This document shows positions 23,077-35,947 of a stretch of DNA of 64,000 nt, piece after piece. Each line of letters opens with the position of its first letter. Position 1 is the stretch's first letter. The position numbers were made by a program, and so were the translations under genes. The stretch is from Sinohyriopsis cumingii. Lineage: Eukaryota; Mollusca; Bivalvia; Unionida; Unionidae. The DNA is taken from the NCBI GenBank assembly GCA_028554795.2, contig CM068831.1, positions 34,097,144 through 34,161,143 on the forward strand, read 5' to 3'. The notes under the pieces were generated by a model. It searched no databases. It worked only from the letters and a program-made list of their open reading frames with translations, and was not told where the DNA came from.

Positions 23077-26000
23077 TATTGTTATGTATATTGAATTTCC
23101 ATTGTTAGATAGCTATCTTTAGCTCTTTTCTAAATCATTAATATTTAAAATTCTGGAAACAATTAATACTTATATATTTTTATTTATGATTTTAACTTAA
23201 ATATTAAGATTATTATCTTTGCCTTCGTCAATGACATTGTGTTTACCGTTCTCTTTGTTATAATTTTAGTAATTTTAGTAATATACACGGCTGCGCATAC
23301 ACTAAATAGAAACAGACCTATTACGTCATAATACTTACATGGATGATTAACACGCTGGCACGGAAAATTAGGGACAGATCTACCGACGATAATATTATTC
23401 AACATGCCTACAAGATATCTAGAAGGATGAGTAACACACAGAACCAGTTAGATAAAAACGGGATAATATTAAGCTTGTGTCCTCATGAAAATATTAAGCC
23501 TGCGGCTACCACAATATCTGAAACGATGAATCATACGAAGTAACGGCAAACTTACTACTACGCATAGACGACTAAATTAATATGGGATAAAATTAAACCT
23601 CCTAATATTAAAATGTTGCTAGGGACATCTAACTCCATGAAACGGCGAGGTTGGCAAGGGATACGATTGATATTGTCGCAGTGAAAATATCAAAAACGAT
23701 GAAAAACACTAGCGCTTGTCGATTAGTAACACGCTCACACGGCCAGGTTAATATCATGCTCACGCGAATAGATTATCATAGGACAATATCAACAGTCTCA
23801 CACCCCTCAAGAAATATTCTGAACTTGCTGAAGTGGCATGACAATCTTACCACGTTATCTGTATATGTTTACAAACATGACTAACGAATTTAATTTATCT
23901 TGAACGGTGGCTAAAGTGTGCTAATTTTGCTATGGACTGGTTATGTAGAATATACATAATGACAAAACAGACGGACATGACTGGATCAAAAACTGATCAC
24001 TGTGATCAGTGGGAGCAACACGATCATCAAATGAAACGGAAATCCACTAGAGTCCACTGTTAACTGGGAAAGATTCGTAAACTAGAATTATATTATAATA
24101 ACAACAATGCATTGCCTATCATGAGTTGTTCTACTGCAGGCGTTAGATAAATGACGTGAAAGCTATCATGATCGAACAATAAACATAGACACACAAAATA
24201 AAAAGAAACTGCAGGGTCAAGGAAATGGTAATTAACGCGTCCAACACAAGGTTTGATGAGGAAAATTTATATTCATTGCAACATATTTATCATAACGACC
24301 CCAACATTTTAACTTCATTGATGCAACGATAAATTATCGCTTTTGAATAAAAAATGCTATTAGATTGTACTTGATATATTAATTACATTGAACAAATCCG
24401 GTTTTTTATACTTAATTTCCTCTTTTATTTTTAAAGTTTACAATAAAAGTAATACTTTATTTTATTTAAGCAGGGATGGAATAACAATAATTTCTTTAAT
24501 TCACTAATTATTTGTATTTGCTATCTACCATTTCCATATTAGAGCTGGAGGAATCGAGGTGAAATTTGTCTTAGGTGATAAGCTGACAATTGATAAAGTG
24601 GTACTCTCTGAAAGGAAAGGAAAGCATAAGAAAAATATCACGCGAACAAGTGAACGATTACAACAACAAAAAAAAAACAACAGGTAATTCTTACATTTTA
24701 TAAATTTAAGAAAAGTGTTGAACTTATTTCAGTTCATGTAACTTCTCAATTCAAGAAACAGATATATCAGTGGATCATAAGCAAAAGAGTGATTTCTTGC
24801 AGAATAAAGAATTATTTGTCGCTACTATTTTTTCTAGACATCTGTTGTTAAAGGAGTGAATGTTTTATAAACTTGATATTTGTACTGAAAATAACTTCAT
24901 ACTCACTCAGGATTGGTTGGTTTTTCTTTTTTTGTTGGGTTATTTATGGGGGGGGGGGGCTTTATCGTTCAAAATGAAATTCAAATAAGGAGACAAAGAC
25001 AGAGTACCCCCTGCGAACTTGCTGAATACGAGACAAATTGTATCTGCTCTGTTCACATAAATAGCAACTTTAACAATATATTTCATACCAATTTGGACTT
25101 TTATTACCAAAGCATCGTAGTATATAGTAGAATTCAGAAAGAGAGAAATGGAGAGAGATGGGTCAGGATAGGTAGAACGGAGATTGGCATGAATGGCAGG
25201 ATAAAAGAATCTTTCGCAATAACACCACGATTTAAATTTCAATTGCCCAGGCATTTTAATTATGTTGACTTTTATGGGGCAATTTATTCAATTGTTTCCA
25301 AAGATCCAGATAATGATTGAACGGGCAACAAGACATCTTGTCCCCGTAATAAAGAAATCACTTCAACACAGAAAATAAAATAAATTATTCTTAAAAGTAT
25401 GGTAAACTCTCTTACCTTGAGCTCAGTACATGGCATTGCCATAACAAATATTAAAATGTCTCAAATCAATAACTGAGTCCAAAAGGGTTATACTCTAGAG
25501 CCTTTGCCCCGGTTACACTAAAACATACAAACAAACCTTCTTTTGATATTCATTTGTTTTTTGTTGGTTTGCATCTGTGTGTGTTTTTTTTTTTTGCGAA
25601 TATGAAATTGAATATCTATAATTAAAGTAAAGTTAAATATCCTTAACTGCCAATAAATAGTATTGTTTTGAGACAGGTTCTAGGGTTTCTCTCAAATTTA
25701 AATAATTACTCAACTTCTTTCAGGTTAAAGGATTCGCGTTTAAACAAGTCTGCAGCTTTAAAGTTATATTTTGGTTCGCCCCTTTTACAATATATACCAC
25801 TTAGGATGACCCAAATATTATTAAGAGATATAGTCAAAAGATAATGAAAAACATCAACAAGAGAGGAAACTTTGAGAAATGTATTAAAACTGTGATTTAA
25901 AAAATGTAGATCCTGATGATTTGAAGTTCGGGTTCTCCACGAGGCTGTTGATTTTGAAACGTACACATCATATTATTTCGATTTTCCAATTCATTCCAAG

Positions 26001-26579
26001 TCAGTCAGGGCTGACTTTCAATAATCTGGAGACACAATTAGAGGAACTGAGATGCACTTCTGTCTTTGTTTTCTGCATGCCATGATGAGCATTGATATAA
26101 GGAGCAGTTTTAAAAGAAACAGGGAGATGTACCAGATCTAAAAGTGTTTATAGGCAACAAAGACCATCACCTTTACCCTGATAGAACATTTACACCAATA
26201 TAAATTTTATGGAAAACATAATTCACTATAGATTAATATTCTTGACGAACAGAGTATAAACATGCCATTTAATTCGCAAGAATTCATTGCTTTAATACTT
26301 AACATTTATCGATTTCAAATGGGACTCATTGCCTCCTTACTGAATGAATTGATCACTAGAGCGATCAACTGATGATACTAAAGTATCAATACTAGGTTTG
26401 AAACTGTATTTGACTGAACGTTTGCCCTTCCAGGGGCGAATGAAAAACTGCGGGTAGGGGCAGATGCTCCAATAGGCCACCAGAATGGTTGTAACGTGAG
26501 TGTAGAGGTGAACAAGGTGTACTTTCCTTGCTTTGAAGTTAAAACTGGACAAAATCACTTGTTTATTTGTTGTTGTAAT
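23077..26579. other. No identifiable gene
   Basis: Contains a G10 run (about 24,950-24,959), a short palindrome CTGATCACTGTGATCAG (about 23,994-24,010) and loosely recurring GGGATAATATTAAG-like phrases at 23,460-23,800. The longest open frame (24,913-25,320, +) has repetitive, unremarkable composition and no recognisable motif. Confidence 0.45.
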
Positions 26580-26800
26580 TAGTATGTATTTATGGGGTTA
26601 TAAGCGAAAATTATGACCTTTCCATACAAGCTATGCTCCTTTCGCCTTATAAACACCTCTTTGTCGATTTTTTCTTTGTCCCAATGATATAACAAAATAT
26701 ACTTCTAAAGCTGGGTTGATTTTTTTAAAATTCAATATATTTTTAGGCAAATATCTTTTTTAATCATATAAAAGCTAAATGCGAGGATTATTAGCCCAGG

Positions 26801-27171
26801 AACCCCATAAAAACATACTACTGATAAATGATAAATTGTATATTTTCAGCAAACATAGACGCAATTCATCAGAAATGATAATAAGCAGCCCCTACAATGA
26901 TGAATTATGAGCGGTTTAACTAATTTCGATGATAAGCGTTATTGTCACGATGGTATAAATACATTCGCGCTGGGTCATTATGAAACAAATTGTATTTAAC
27001 TCAATTAAAGAATTTATAATTCACTGCTATTTTTATTTCTGACAAATATTAACATTGCGGTCATAATTCACCATTGTAGGAGCTGTTTATTTTTATTTCT
27101 GATGAAATTACGTCCATGTTTGCTGAAAATATACAATTTATCATTCATCAGTAGTATGTATTTATGGGGTT
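26801..27171. repeat. Inverted repeat with arms of about 110 bp
   Basis: The left arm (26,801-26,910) and right arm (27,061-27,171) are imperfect reverse complements around a spacer of about 150 bp; the outer ends read AACCCCATAAA on the left and TTTATGGGGTT on the right. Another copy of the outer end, TAGTATGTATTTATGGGGTT, lies at about 26,580-26,599. This could be a small MITE or foldback element. Confidence 0.6.
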
Positions 27172-27664
27172 TCGGCACCAATACACCATCCATACACATA
27201 GTAGAAAAGACAGTAATCCTAACAGCTTTTTGGGTCCAGTGTGAAGTCAAAGTTGTATAACTGTACTTAAGTTTAAGTCTACTTTGAACAGTTTGGAGTA
27301 CGTATACTATAAAAATATAAGTCGGTTGTGATGTAATAAACATTTAGGTTTTCAGTTTCGAAGATATCACTGTGTCAATATTGTAATAATAAAGTTGAAT
27401 GTGAACGAAAAAAAGTGTCGGGCTGCAGATAGGAAAAGTCATTGCCTATCAAAGGGCTAACAATAATTTAATGGATAAAAGGGACAAATATCTCCTTTAA
27501 GATTTCAATGGGGTCGTTGTATTACTGCATAAATGGATCAATGCAAGTTTACTTATGCATTGATAAAGATTCTGACGGTGGAGACAAAGTGCCTGGTTTA
27601 TAAAAGGTCAATATGATCGTACTTCACCACACAGACACACATAAACAAACACACACACACACAC

Positions 27665-27666
<2 letters not shown>

Positions 27667-27741
<75 letters not shown>
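27667..27741. repeat. (TA)n microsatellite
   Basis: About 37 TA units after a short CA run. Confidence 0.95.
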
Positions 27742-27744
<3 letters not shown>

Positions 27745-27826
27745 CAAATTATAAAAATATATCGCGATTCTGCTGGGATGAGCATGTTAAGAAACCAGCT
27801 TTATTATTTTTGTGAACGTTTTGAAA

Positions 27827-27828
<2 letters not shown>

Positions 27829-27889
<61 letters not shown>

Positions 27890-28040
27890 CAGAGAGAGAC
27901 AGAGACAGAGAGAGTGAAAAGTAGAGAGTGAGATTGATATAAACACCTGATATATAGATAGATAGAAAGAGACAGAGAGAGACAGAGTGACATAGAGAGA
28001 CAGAGAGACACAGAGAGAGAAAAATAGAGAGAGAGATAAA
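27829..28040. repeat. (GATA)n / (GA)n / GACA repeat
   Basis: GATA units, then GA and ACAGAGAG units over about 200 bp. Predicted Ser/Leu/Tyr-rich frames here are artefacts of the repeat. Confidence 0.9.
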
Positions 28041-29461
28041 CACCAGTATTATTAGTGGTGGCCATGAATCTTACACTGACCTTCGGTAAGCCATCTTAAC
28101 CGTGGATGAGTTGATGAGTCCAAGTTATTTAAGACTGAAACAATTTGCAGCAGTTTTCGGTGTGGGTAAGGAAATCCTGAAAAAGATTTTCAGCAGGAAC
28201 GAAGTCCTTTAGATGTTTCCTTTCCAACATTATTACGTACATTGTTTCACTCTGCATATGTCCAAAATGTGTTTTGTTAATAATATTTTGCCCAACAGAT
28301 ATAATAAAATATAAAAAGCACAAGTGTACATTGACAATGTTTTTATATAGAAAGAGCATTTGACAAATTAGATTAACTGAAATATTCAGGACAAATTCGA
28401 AAAAGGTGGCTAAAGCATGGATAGAGAATCTAAGTTTGGAATTTAAACCGACATAAAAAATAGAAAACAGAATCAAAACAAGAATTGAAGCAAACTGAAA
28501 CACAGATGACACGGAAAATCTATATTTGTAGTGATTGGAGATATGTGGATAACAATAAATATGTTGTGATGAGGAAATGACACCTAAAGATCAGAATTTG
28601 CCGCAGGAGCGAGGCTTTGCCGAATCCATTTCAACGTCTGGCAATAATGTGTGGTCTGATCACACGATATCCATATCACAAACACGAACTCATTCAATCT
28701 CTTACTTTTATTCCGGGAAAGCTTGCGCAAAAAATACAGCTCATCATCTACCCAGACAAACATAAAACATTTTCTAAACAGATTATTGCATTAATGACTA
28801 CATGCAAACATAGGTGATACACTTAGGAATGAAGCAGATCGTTGAATTAAATGCTGATATTAAAGCGATTATTTTGTTATTGTTTTAATATGGGACAATT
28901 GATACGTCGTATTTATGATAACGTCGTGCAATAAATCAAAAGGCCATACTTTATTCGGAACGCTGTTTTGACGTTAAGTAGTTCACGAAAAGAGTCAGTT
29001 GATCAAAGAAAAAGATTTATTTTCGATCGGAGTTATGCACTAGCAAAGACGATCGTATACATATTGTAAGCATTTATCAGACATGAATATGTAAATGACT
29101 GTGCATATCAATGACGAACATCGGTGTAGAATATCCCTATTTTTAATAACTTTTCATTTATCACATGGCCTACGCCTTGTCAAAACTAAGTGGCTAAATC
29201 AAACCTATTTTCGTCATCAAATCTGAGCACGTTTTCACTGTAATCAAGATAAACATTAATTGTAATACATTTTTTTAATTAAAACAAATAGCAGTGGAAG
29301 CTATTAACGCAAGAAGTACATGTTTCACCTATCGACATAGCTACATGTATAGTTTCTGTAGTCCTGTTTCAAATCCCTAAAGATGTAGTTTTTTTTTAAT
29401 TAACCTTTTCATTTGTCTTTTGGTTGTGTGGGGCTGGGTAGGTGTTTTGAAATTTTAGCGT
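28041..29461. other. No identifiable feature
   Basis: AT-rich, short frames only. Confidence 0.4.
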
Positions 29462-29535
29462 ACCATATATTTATTTTTATCGTTACAATGTCTGCATTGT
29501 GGCAGTTTATAGTGACCGTATGTTCTTGATCAATG
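29462..29535 (-). repeat. SINE tail fragment
   Basis: CGTTACAATGTCTGCATTGTGGCAGTTTATAGTGA (shown in two pieces: CGTTACAATGTCTGC and ATTGTGGCAGTTTATAG) is the inverted form of the tail of the SINE at 38,621-38,930. Confidence 0.5.
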
Positions 29536-29929
29536 ATGAATTTCTACACATTAATCATTAGTGATGTAAGAAAATAACGATAAAAGATATTAATAATACC
29601 CCCCTCCGCATAACGGGAAATTCTAACTCAGAAAGGAGGAGCGAGAGAGAAAAGGAATTCGGGCTTTATTAAAACCTTGAAATAGAAATTACACCAAATA
29701 ACCTACATGAATATGGTTCGTCGTAACGGTACGTGTGAAATTTCCTTGGGATTTATCTACAGTGTTTATCAATGATACAAAGCTGCAACCATGTCATCAT
29801 TATACAATAAATTCCTAGGTTATATGGTACACATACTGTGATGTATTAGGTTTTGTTTTTGTTGGTTTTTTTAACATACTATAATGTTCTAAACATTGAT
29901 TATTATTAATTAAATATGAAAATGTCCAA

Positions 29930-29935
<6 letters not shown>

Positions 29936-29968
<33 letters not shown>
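29936..29968. repeat. (CT)n microsatellite
   Basis: About 15 CT units. Confidence 0.95.
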
Positions 29969-29972
<4 letters not shown>

Positions 29973-30104
29973 GCAAGATACGGGCTAAAATCTATGAAAT
30001 GACAAACGTACGGTATTTTCGTGTGTGTCATCATATTATATCTCTGGATTTATGAGTGATGGCAAAAGTTAAGTAAAACCGACCAAAGGATAAGATAGAA
30101 AGAA

Positions 30105-30119
30105 TTTTAAAGTCAAACC

Positions 30120-30161
<42 letters not shown>

Positions 30162-30190
30162 TCAAACCGACCAGAGACAGAGAGAGATTA
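30105..30190. repeat. (GA)n within a small duplication
   Basis: The phrase GTCAAACCGACCAGAGA occurs on both sides of the GA run, showing a local duplication around the microsatellite. Confidence 0.85.
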
Positions 30191-30780
30191 TGGTCGGTGG
30201 TACTTTTACGAAGCAAAATAATGACTTGGATCCACAGTAAACATATTAAAATATTTTAATTACCTCTTGTTGGTTCGTCATTTCGCTTAGTTTCTATTCC
30301 ACATTAATTTAGACGAAAAGGTGGTTGAACGGCTTAGCGTTCAAATGAATGGCGTAGCTAGCCAAGTGGTTGCAGTGCGCTATTTGTATTTTTAAATCAT
30401 AAGTCTGCATTATATTGATTGAATCAATGTGAAGAAAAATAGAAACTTAAAAAAGAAAACAATCAACTTATCCATATGCAAAGGTGATTGCGAATAGCCA
30501 TAAACGGCATGGAACTACATTTTGTAGCGGACACACTCGGGGATGTGAGGAGTTCATTCATTTGGTCAATACACAACTGCCTGTAGTAAATCTTAACTCC
30601 TTTCAAAGGGTAAATATATTTATTTGTATGTGAAATAAATAAAAAATATGTACTGTATGTACGCTGTATCAATGATATACCACTCCTATACATTTTTCAT
30701 TAAAAGGTAACTCCGCAAGCCTCGTTTACTTTTAATGAAAAATTTATACATCTCGTGGTATATCATCGATACATCGTACA
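30190..30780 (+). repeat. Dispersed repeat family A, copy 3, ending in a hairpin
   Basis: Third copy of the family seen at 1-90 and 16,790-17,450. It ends in an imperfect palindrome: 30,658-30,710 pairs with 30,725-30,780 around a loop of about 14 nt, so the DNA or RNA could fold into a stem of about 50 bp. Confidence 0.6.
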
Positions 30781-31167
30781 TTATATATATACCCTGTGAT
30801 GATTTTTACACGATGTGTATGTATTTTATACTCTCATGCCAAAAATGTTAACCTTAAAGGTCGTTGCCGTATATAATTTTTTTTCTTCCTATCAACTAAT
30901 TTGTATTCGCTTCTACGAAGTCATATATCGTTGGGACAATCATATATCCATTGGCCTTTGCCCATCCTTGTATTCCTAATATCAACATTTAAGATTTTAA
31001 TACATTATATTTAAGGATGAAAGTTTCTACGATTCGATTGTCCAACAAGGAATCTGGCTACAGCGGTTAAAACGTGCAAGTCGCAAATCGGTTTGCGGGG
31101 AGGTATAGCTTTGCCGCTTAACGGTGTATTGTAAACCGAGGCAGGAAGTATATCATCGCCGCCATTA

Positions 31168-31455
31168 CTTAGTCTGCGTGTGTGTGATTTGGACTTTTTA
31201 ACGAAGCTTTCTAAATTAAAAAATATTTCAGTTATATTGCTACGGTGTCTGCAGTGTGGCACTTTATAGTGATGCCTAGCACAAATTCGCATTTTGCTGA
31301 GCAGTCCCAACTCTAACCCTTTAATGTTAATCGCCATGAGAGGGAGCTGTGAGTACCATTTTGTGTTAAGTCGTTAGTATGACTCGGCCATAGTCAAAAC
31401 CCGCGACCTCCCGTATCGGAGTCGGATGTACTAACTACTAGTCCACCGGAGGGGT
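31168..31455 (-). repeat. tRNA-derived SINE, copy 1
   Basis: The - strand reads from a tRNA-like head (a CTAGTAGTTAGTACATCCG box-A-like segment and a GGTTTTGACT box-B-like segment) into a body with CTGCAGACACCGTAGCAATA and a tail AAATCACACACACGCAGAC. It is the same family as 38,621-38,930. Confidence 0.7.
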
Positions 31456-31509
31456 GCTAAGTGTGTGAAATCGCAATATATATATATATATATAGCTTTA
31501 AAAATAATT

Positions 31510-31690
31510 ATATTATATCGCTACGGTGTCTGCAGTGGGACAGTTTATAGTGATATCTAGCACCAGGGCACATTATCTTGAGTAGACCTCACACTATCCC
31601 CTAATGATGAGCGCCATGCGAGGGAGCTGTTAGTATCATTTTTGTTAAGTCTTTGGTATGACTCAGCCAGAGTTCGAGCACGTCAATTAT
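31510..31690 (-). repeat. tRNA-derived SINE, copy 2 (partial)
   Basis: Lies just beyond a short TA run at 31,475-31,493. It repeats the CGCTACGGTGTCTGCAGTG ... AGGGAGCTGTTAGTA blocks of copy 1 but lacks the tail end and most of the tRNA-like head. Confidence 0.65.
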
Positions 31691-31699
31691 TCGAGATTT

Positions 31700-32997
31700 T
31701 GAAATGCAGTCTTACAGAAAGGGTTTTGACAGCCGATGATATTAGTCTGTCACGAAATGATATAACATTTGTACTATTCAGTTTTAATATTAGACTCATC
31801 TAGATTAAAAATAATTTTGTTAGGCATCATAAAGACGTACACATTCAGGCAGAAAATACAAAAAATTCATCTCCTTTAAGGAAAGTAATTTTAATTAACA
31901 CTGATAATATAATAATACTATGGTGAACATTTTCTGATTGCTTGAGATCGTGGATTGTATTACTCTGATTATTAAAACATTTGCTTGACATTGTGCACAT
32001 TGGTTGCATTTGAATACAAACTTGGAATACTTTGAATGATTAGAGGCACAAATCCAGAATCTATAATACAATTTTATGGATTCGATTGCAAATTTGAATA
32101 CAAAGCTGGCATTTGTCAGCAGATATATCGCATTCCTTTCCGTAAAAATAAACTGTGTTAACAGACATTTTTATCTTGACCGAGCAAAACTTGTTAATTT
32201 GAATAATAACAGTTGTTATGTCCATGACGAACATTACTATCATGTTTAACTTATTCAAGCTAATAATATTTGTTTCTTAATCCATTATGGCTCCCTACAT
32301 AATATTTATATATAAGCAAATAAGCACAAATCTACCCCAGCTTTTGATACTATGATATTCAGTATGCCTTATTTTATGGCGCGCAAGGGAGTTTACAGGA
32401 ACATAATGCATTTAATTAAAAAGGATTACAAATAAATAGAATAAAATGCAACAACAGGTTTGACATATACTGATAGAATTTCGTTTTAAACAAGAAAGGG
32501 TTATATATAAATGAATAACCGTCCTTGTGTATGGACATATGTATGTTTGGAAGTATGGATAGATGAATGTACCTAATATAGACCCTACATATGAACCTTA
32601 GAGGCTTTTGTGGTTTTCATCCTATTTCGCAAGTATGTTATGTATATCTTCAAGGAAATTAAAATTAGTTAGCTTAAGGTATTACAACGGATATCTAATT
32701 ATCTTACCTATTTCTTTGATGTTTTTAGTTCAACTATATATTGAATATATGAGGGTAAGAGTGTGTACGCGCTATCCTGGGTGCTGCATTAATCAGATAC
32801 TTCCTGTTTATTTCCAATGTTTTTAATGATTAATCACTGGAAATGTATCACTAACCAAGACAGTTTAGAAGCAATAGCCTACTGTTGCAATTATATTAAA
32901 GCTCAATGGACCGATCACAATGTGAAATGTCATTGGCACTGGTGTGTCCAATTGCATTATAAACAAACGCTTTACATGTCAGTTGCTATTTAATGCA

Positions 32998-32998
<1 letters not shown>
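31700..32998. other. No identifiable feature
   Basis: Nothing recognised beyond short frames. Confidence 0.4.
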
Positions 32999-33095
<97 letters not shown>

Positions 33096-33096
33096 C
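32999..33096. repeat. (TA)n microsatellite
   Basis: One of the longest TA arrays in the window, with a single CA interruption. Confidence 0.95.
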
Positions 33097-33099
33097 ATA

Positions 33100-34860
33100 C
33101 AAATACTACTATCATAGAGTGGAGATAATTTCCAATTCGTACTGTCCGGAATTTCGTAGCCAGGTCCGCGAGCAAACGGCATTCATTGTCTTGCCTGCAC
33201 ACACCAGCCCATATTCTAACACGAATAAGAACACATCAGCAAAAGATTATGCTAGTTAATCGGTGGTTTATGTAATCGTGTGTAGAACGCACTCATATGA
33301 CCACCAAGTAATTATTCATCTTCTATCTACAGTCATTCCTATAAAATAAATAAATAAATCAATCTATATAGGATTACTTACAGAGAATTATCAATATACA
33401 CCAGACAGAACGCAAAGTGCTATCCCTGGATTCTATAGCACAATAGACTGCAATAGTTAATTTCTGAGAAATATTCAGCTCCGATAAACTAGGGAATTTG
33501 CATTCTTTTTCAATGGTATTATATTTATGTACGACGACATTCTGCTGCATGACTAATTCCGGATTAAGCAAATGGCGCAATGGCGACCTTGCATTCGGAA
33601 TGCAAATGAAAAACTATTATAATCTATGTTGATAGGACACTGGCTAACGTGGCTAATCACATTAATCTAAAACGCAGATAACTAATGGAGAATAAGGGGA
33701 ATCTTTGAACATTTGTTATTAGAAAGTAACACATTACAGAACCATTCTGGAACAGACGTTTTTACAAACATATCGTTATATTACGACGATATTACACCTA
33801 CATTTATTATCGGGTATATATCACATAGAACATTACTTTCATTTTTGATCATTCTTTTAAGGTTTCAATTTTCATCTTCCTCGACATTTTATGTTTGTGT
33901 ATGCCCCTACCGGTTTTACGTGGATTTAGGTACTTGGGAGTTCTTTTAAATCTGCTGTTCTGAAGTATAGCCCCTCTTGGACCCAGCAGTATTTTTCAGT
34001 AATTGGGATAACAATTTGTTTCACATATAGCTTGATGCTAATATATCTATACACGTGACACAATATTCACTGACATTGATCAAGTACTAACTGTAGTTGG
34101 GACAACTTTGTTGGACTTTCCTTGTCATGCATGCATATAATCGATGAGACAAGGCAACTATATTTGCAACTAAAGTGGCATTATCAGCCCAATACAACAC
34201 GAGTGTCAACAGAGAGACACAGGAAACCTTCTCACATTTGTAGACTAAAAGTATCTGCCTGAAGGGCGGAAAAAAACATGAAAGGTTTACGTGCCTTCCA
34301 TATTTAAAATTTGCTGAAGTCAAGGCAAATGATATTACCTATTTTACGCAACGAAAGGCAATATGCGCAGCCATTACCTGTTTCAATGCAGAAACTTTTT
34401 AAATAAAGGTATACAACGGGTCAATTACTAGGCTGCAAGTGGCTGTATAGCCCTGTTCAATAAGGTAGTTGTTATCTCCCCTGATTTATTACCTCCCCTT
34501 GCATGCTCTTCATCAATAAAGATAAAATTGACCTGTTCCAGGCTGTTCTATGAAACTTATCACATACGTCATTGTTTTATAATACAATGAGTGTTAAAAA
34601 GTGTAAATACATGTTGATAATATACTTCAGATTAATAAATATATTCTTGGTAAGAATATATTGTTTCCTTTCTTTATATTTCGTTCATTTACTTAACTAT
34701 TTGTGTGGATGGACAAGTTGGGTTTTTGGCCTATTGATAGTATGTCAGAAACTGACAACCGGTTATGTCCAAAGATTGCTGCAAATGAAACAGATGGTTG
34801 TACAACTTGCATTTTAAGGCCAATGGACAGTATTTCAGCCATTTCTAGCCGGTTAGCTTA
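33100..34860. other. No identifiable gene
   Basis: Only a short copy of the CTTGCCTGCACACAC phrase (about 33,190-33,205), also seen in the inverted repeat at 12,262, stands out. Confidence 0.4.
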
Positions 34861-34861
34861 A

Positions 34862-34958
34862 ATCTGAGACAGATTTATGTCACAATAGGATTTGAACTCT
34901 GACCTTCCAATCCAGTGGCAAGGACCTAAACCACTAGGCCACCATATCTCACAAACTC
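34862..34958 (-). repeat. tRNA-like SINE head
   Basis: The - strand reads GGTGGCCTAGTGGTTTAGGT (box-A-like) followed after about 30 nt by AGAGTTCAAATCC (box-B-like). It differs from the 38,621 family, so it is probably another SINE or a tRNA fossil. No acceptor-stem pairing was evident. Confidence 0.5.
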
Positions 34959-35304
34959 AATGTACAGTATATGAGACTGTTGGTGGATTATGGCAGTTGA
35001 CAGTCAATTTCATCTAGCAAAACTTGTCAACTGGAACTAGAAACAAAAATCTTCTGGTCCAAAAGCAATTACCTTTAACACTGGTCAACAACTGCCCAAA
35101 ACAAATAACATTAAAAACATACATAAACATTTTCTTTTTTTTGTGCAAAAAACCCTGCAAACACATACAAAAAAAATAAGTATGGAAAATATTGATATAC
35201 ATTCAGATACATACATATCCATACTAGAATATTACAGTTAAAGTGATACTGAAAGCATATGGCATTCCTTATTCAAAATTTCATTTTCTCCACCAATATA
35301 TTTT

Positions 35305-35947
35305 TCATGCAAATTTCCATATGAGCACTAATTGAATATGATTCACTCTTCTCCTTAATGAACACTTTGCACGCTTCACTCGCTCAGAAAATAGTTCCGG
35401 AATTACCGCTTCCTTGTAAAATGAAATAAGTCTAGGCAACATGTTGTCCCACATGTCCTTATTAAAATATATGCGTTCAGTGGAATGACCTTTCAAAGTC
35501 CTCATAAAAAAATCGCACCACTTTTGTCCAGTCAAACTTATCTGACCTTGAACTTGAAAATAGTACGAATTTTTTTCTTTTCAATTGCAAATGTCCATTA
35601 ACCAATTCACAAAATAACGTTTTATCATTACAGGCTTCTATGGGTGATACTTCCTGTGATTTATAGGGGCACAGCATTTCCAGTAAGCCATTTTTATCTG
35701 AACATTTGTCACAACAGTCTATAACTCCATCTGGACTTGTTCCAAGGTATGGATAGTGTGGCGACACAATTAAACCACTTCCATACAATGTGGACTGGAC
35801 GGAAGTACAGCCGGCAGATCCGTATATGGTGGAAATACATGTGTGTGACAGTACCCAGGAGGTGGAAACTTCCAGACTGTTAAATTGCGTTTGGTTAGGA
35901 AGTGTCTTCAAGTGCGCTGACATATGCAGATTTTCACACTGTGGCAA
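35305..35947 (-). pseudogene. YqaJ-type exonuclease domain with one frameshift
   Basis: Belongs to the YqaJ / lambda-exonuclease-like nuclease family (PD-(D/E)xK fold), which digests dsDNA ends and in animals is common in mobile-element ORFs. Seen on the - strand: PHYPYLGTSPDGVIDC carries the catalytic S-P-D-G aspartate; LLEMLCPYKS corresponds to the E-x-K box, but the lysine is replaced by leucine; the frame breaks at a 7-nt A run (+ strand T run, about 35,570-35,576); then FQVQGQISLTGQKWCDFF follows in the next frame, where Q-x-Q-G-Q is the third family motif. One single-base change separates the two halves, so the gene is nearly whole, but the missing lysine suggests lost activity. No partner ORF was found nearby. 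Confidence 0.72.

Noticed and set aside
24913-25320. Open frame of 135 codons on the + strand
   Set aside because: Starts in a T/G run, includes a poly-glycine stretch from a G10 tract, and has no motif, splice context or repeat homology.
27749-28065. Ser/Leu-rich overlapping frames on the - strand
   Set aside because: Translations of GATA/GA repeats.
28129-28512. Open frame of 127 codons on the - strand rich in Phe/Ile/Leu
   Set aside because: Hydrophobic composition follows from AT-rich sequence; no helix pattern, motif or splice context convinced me.
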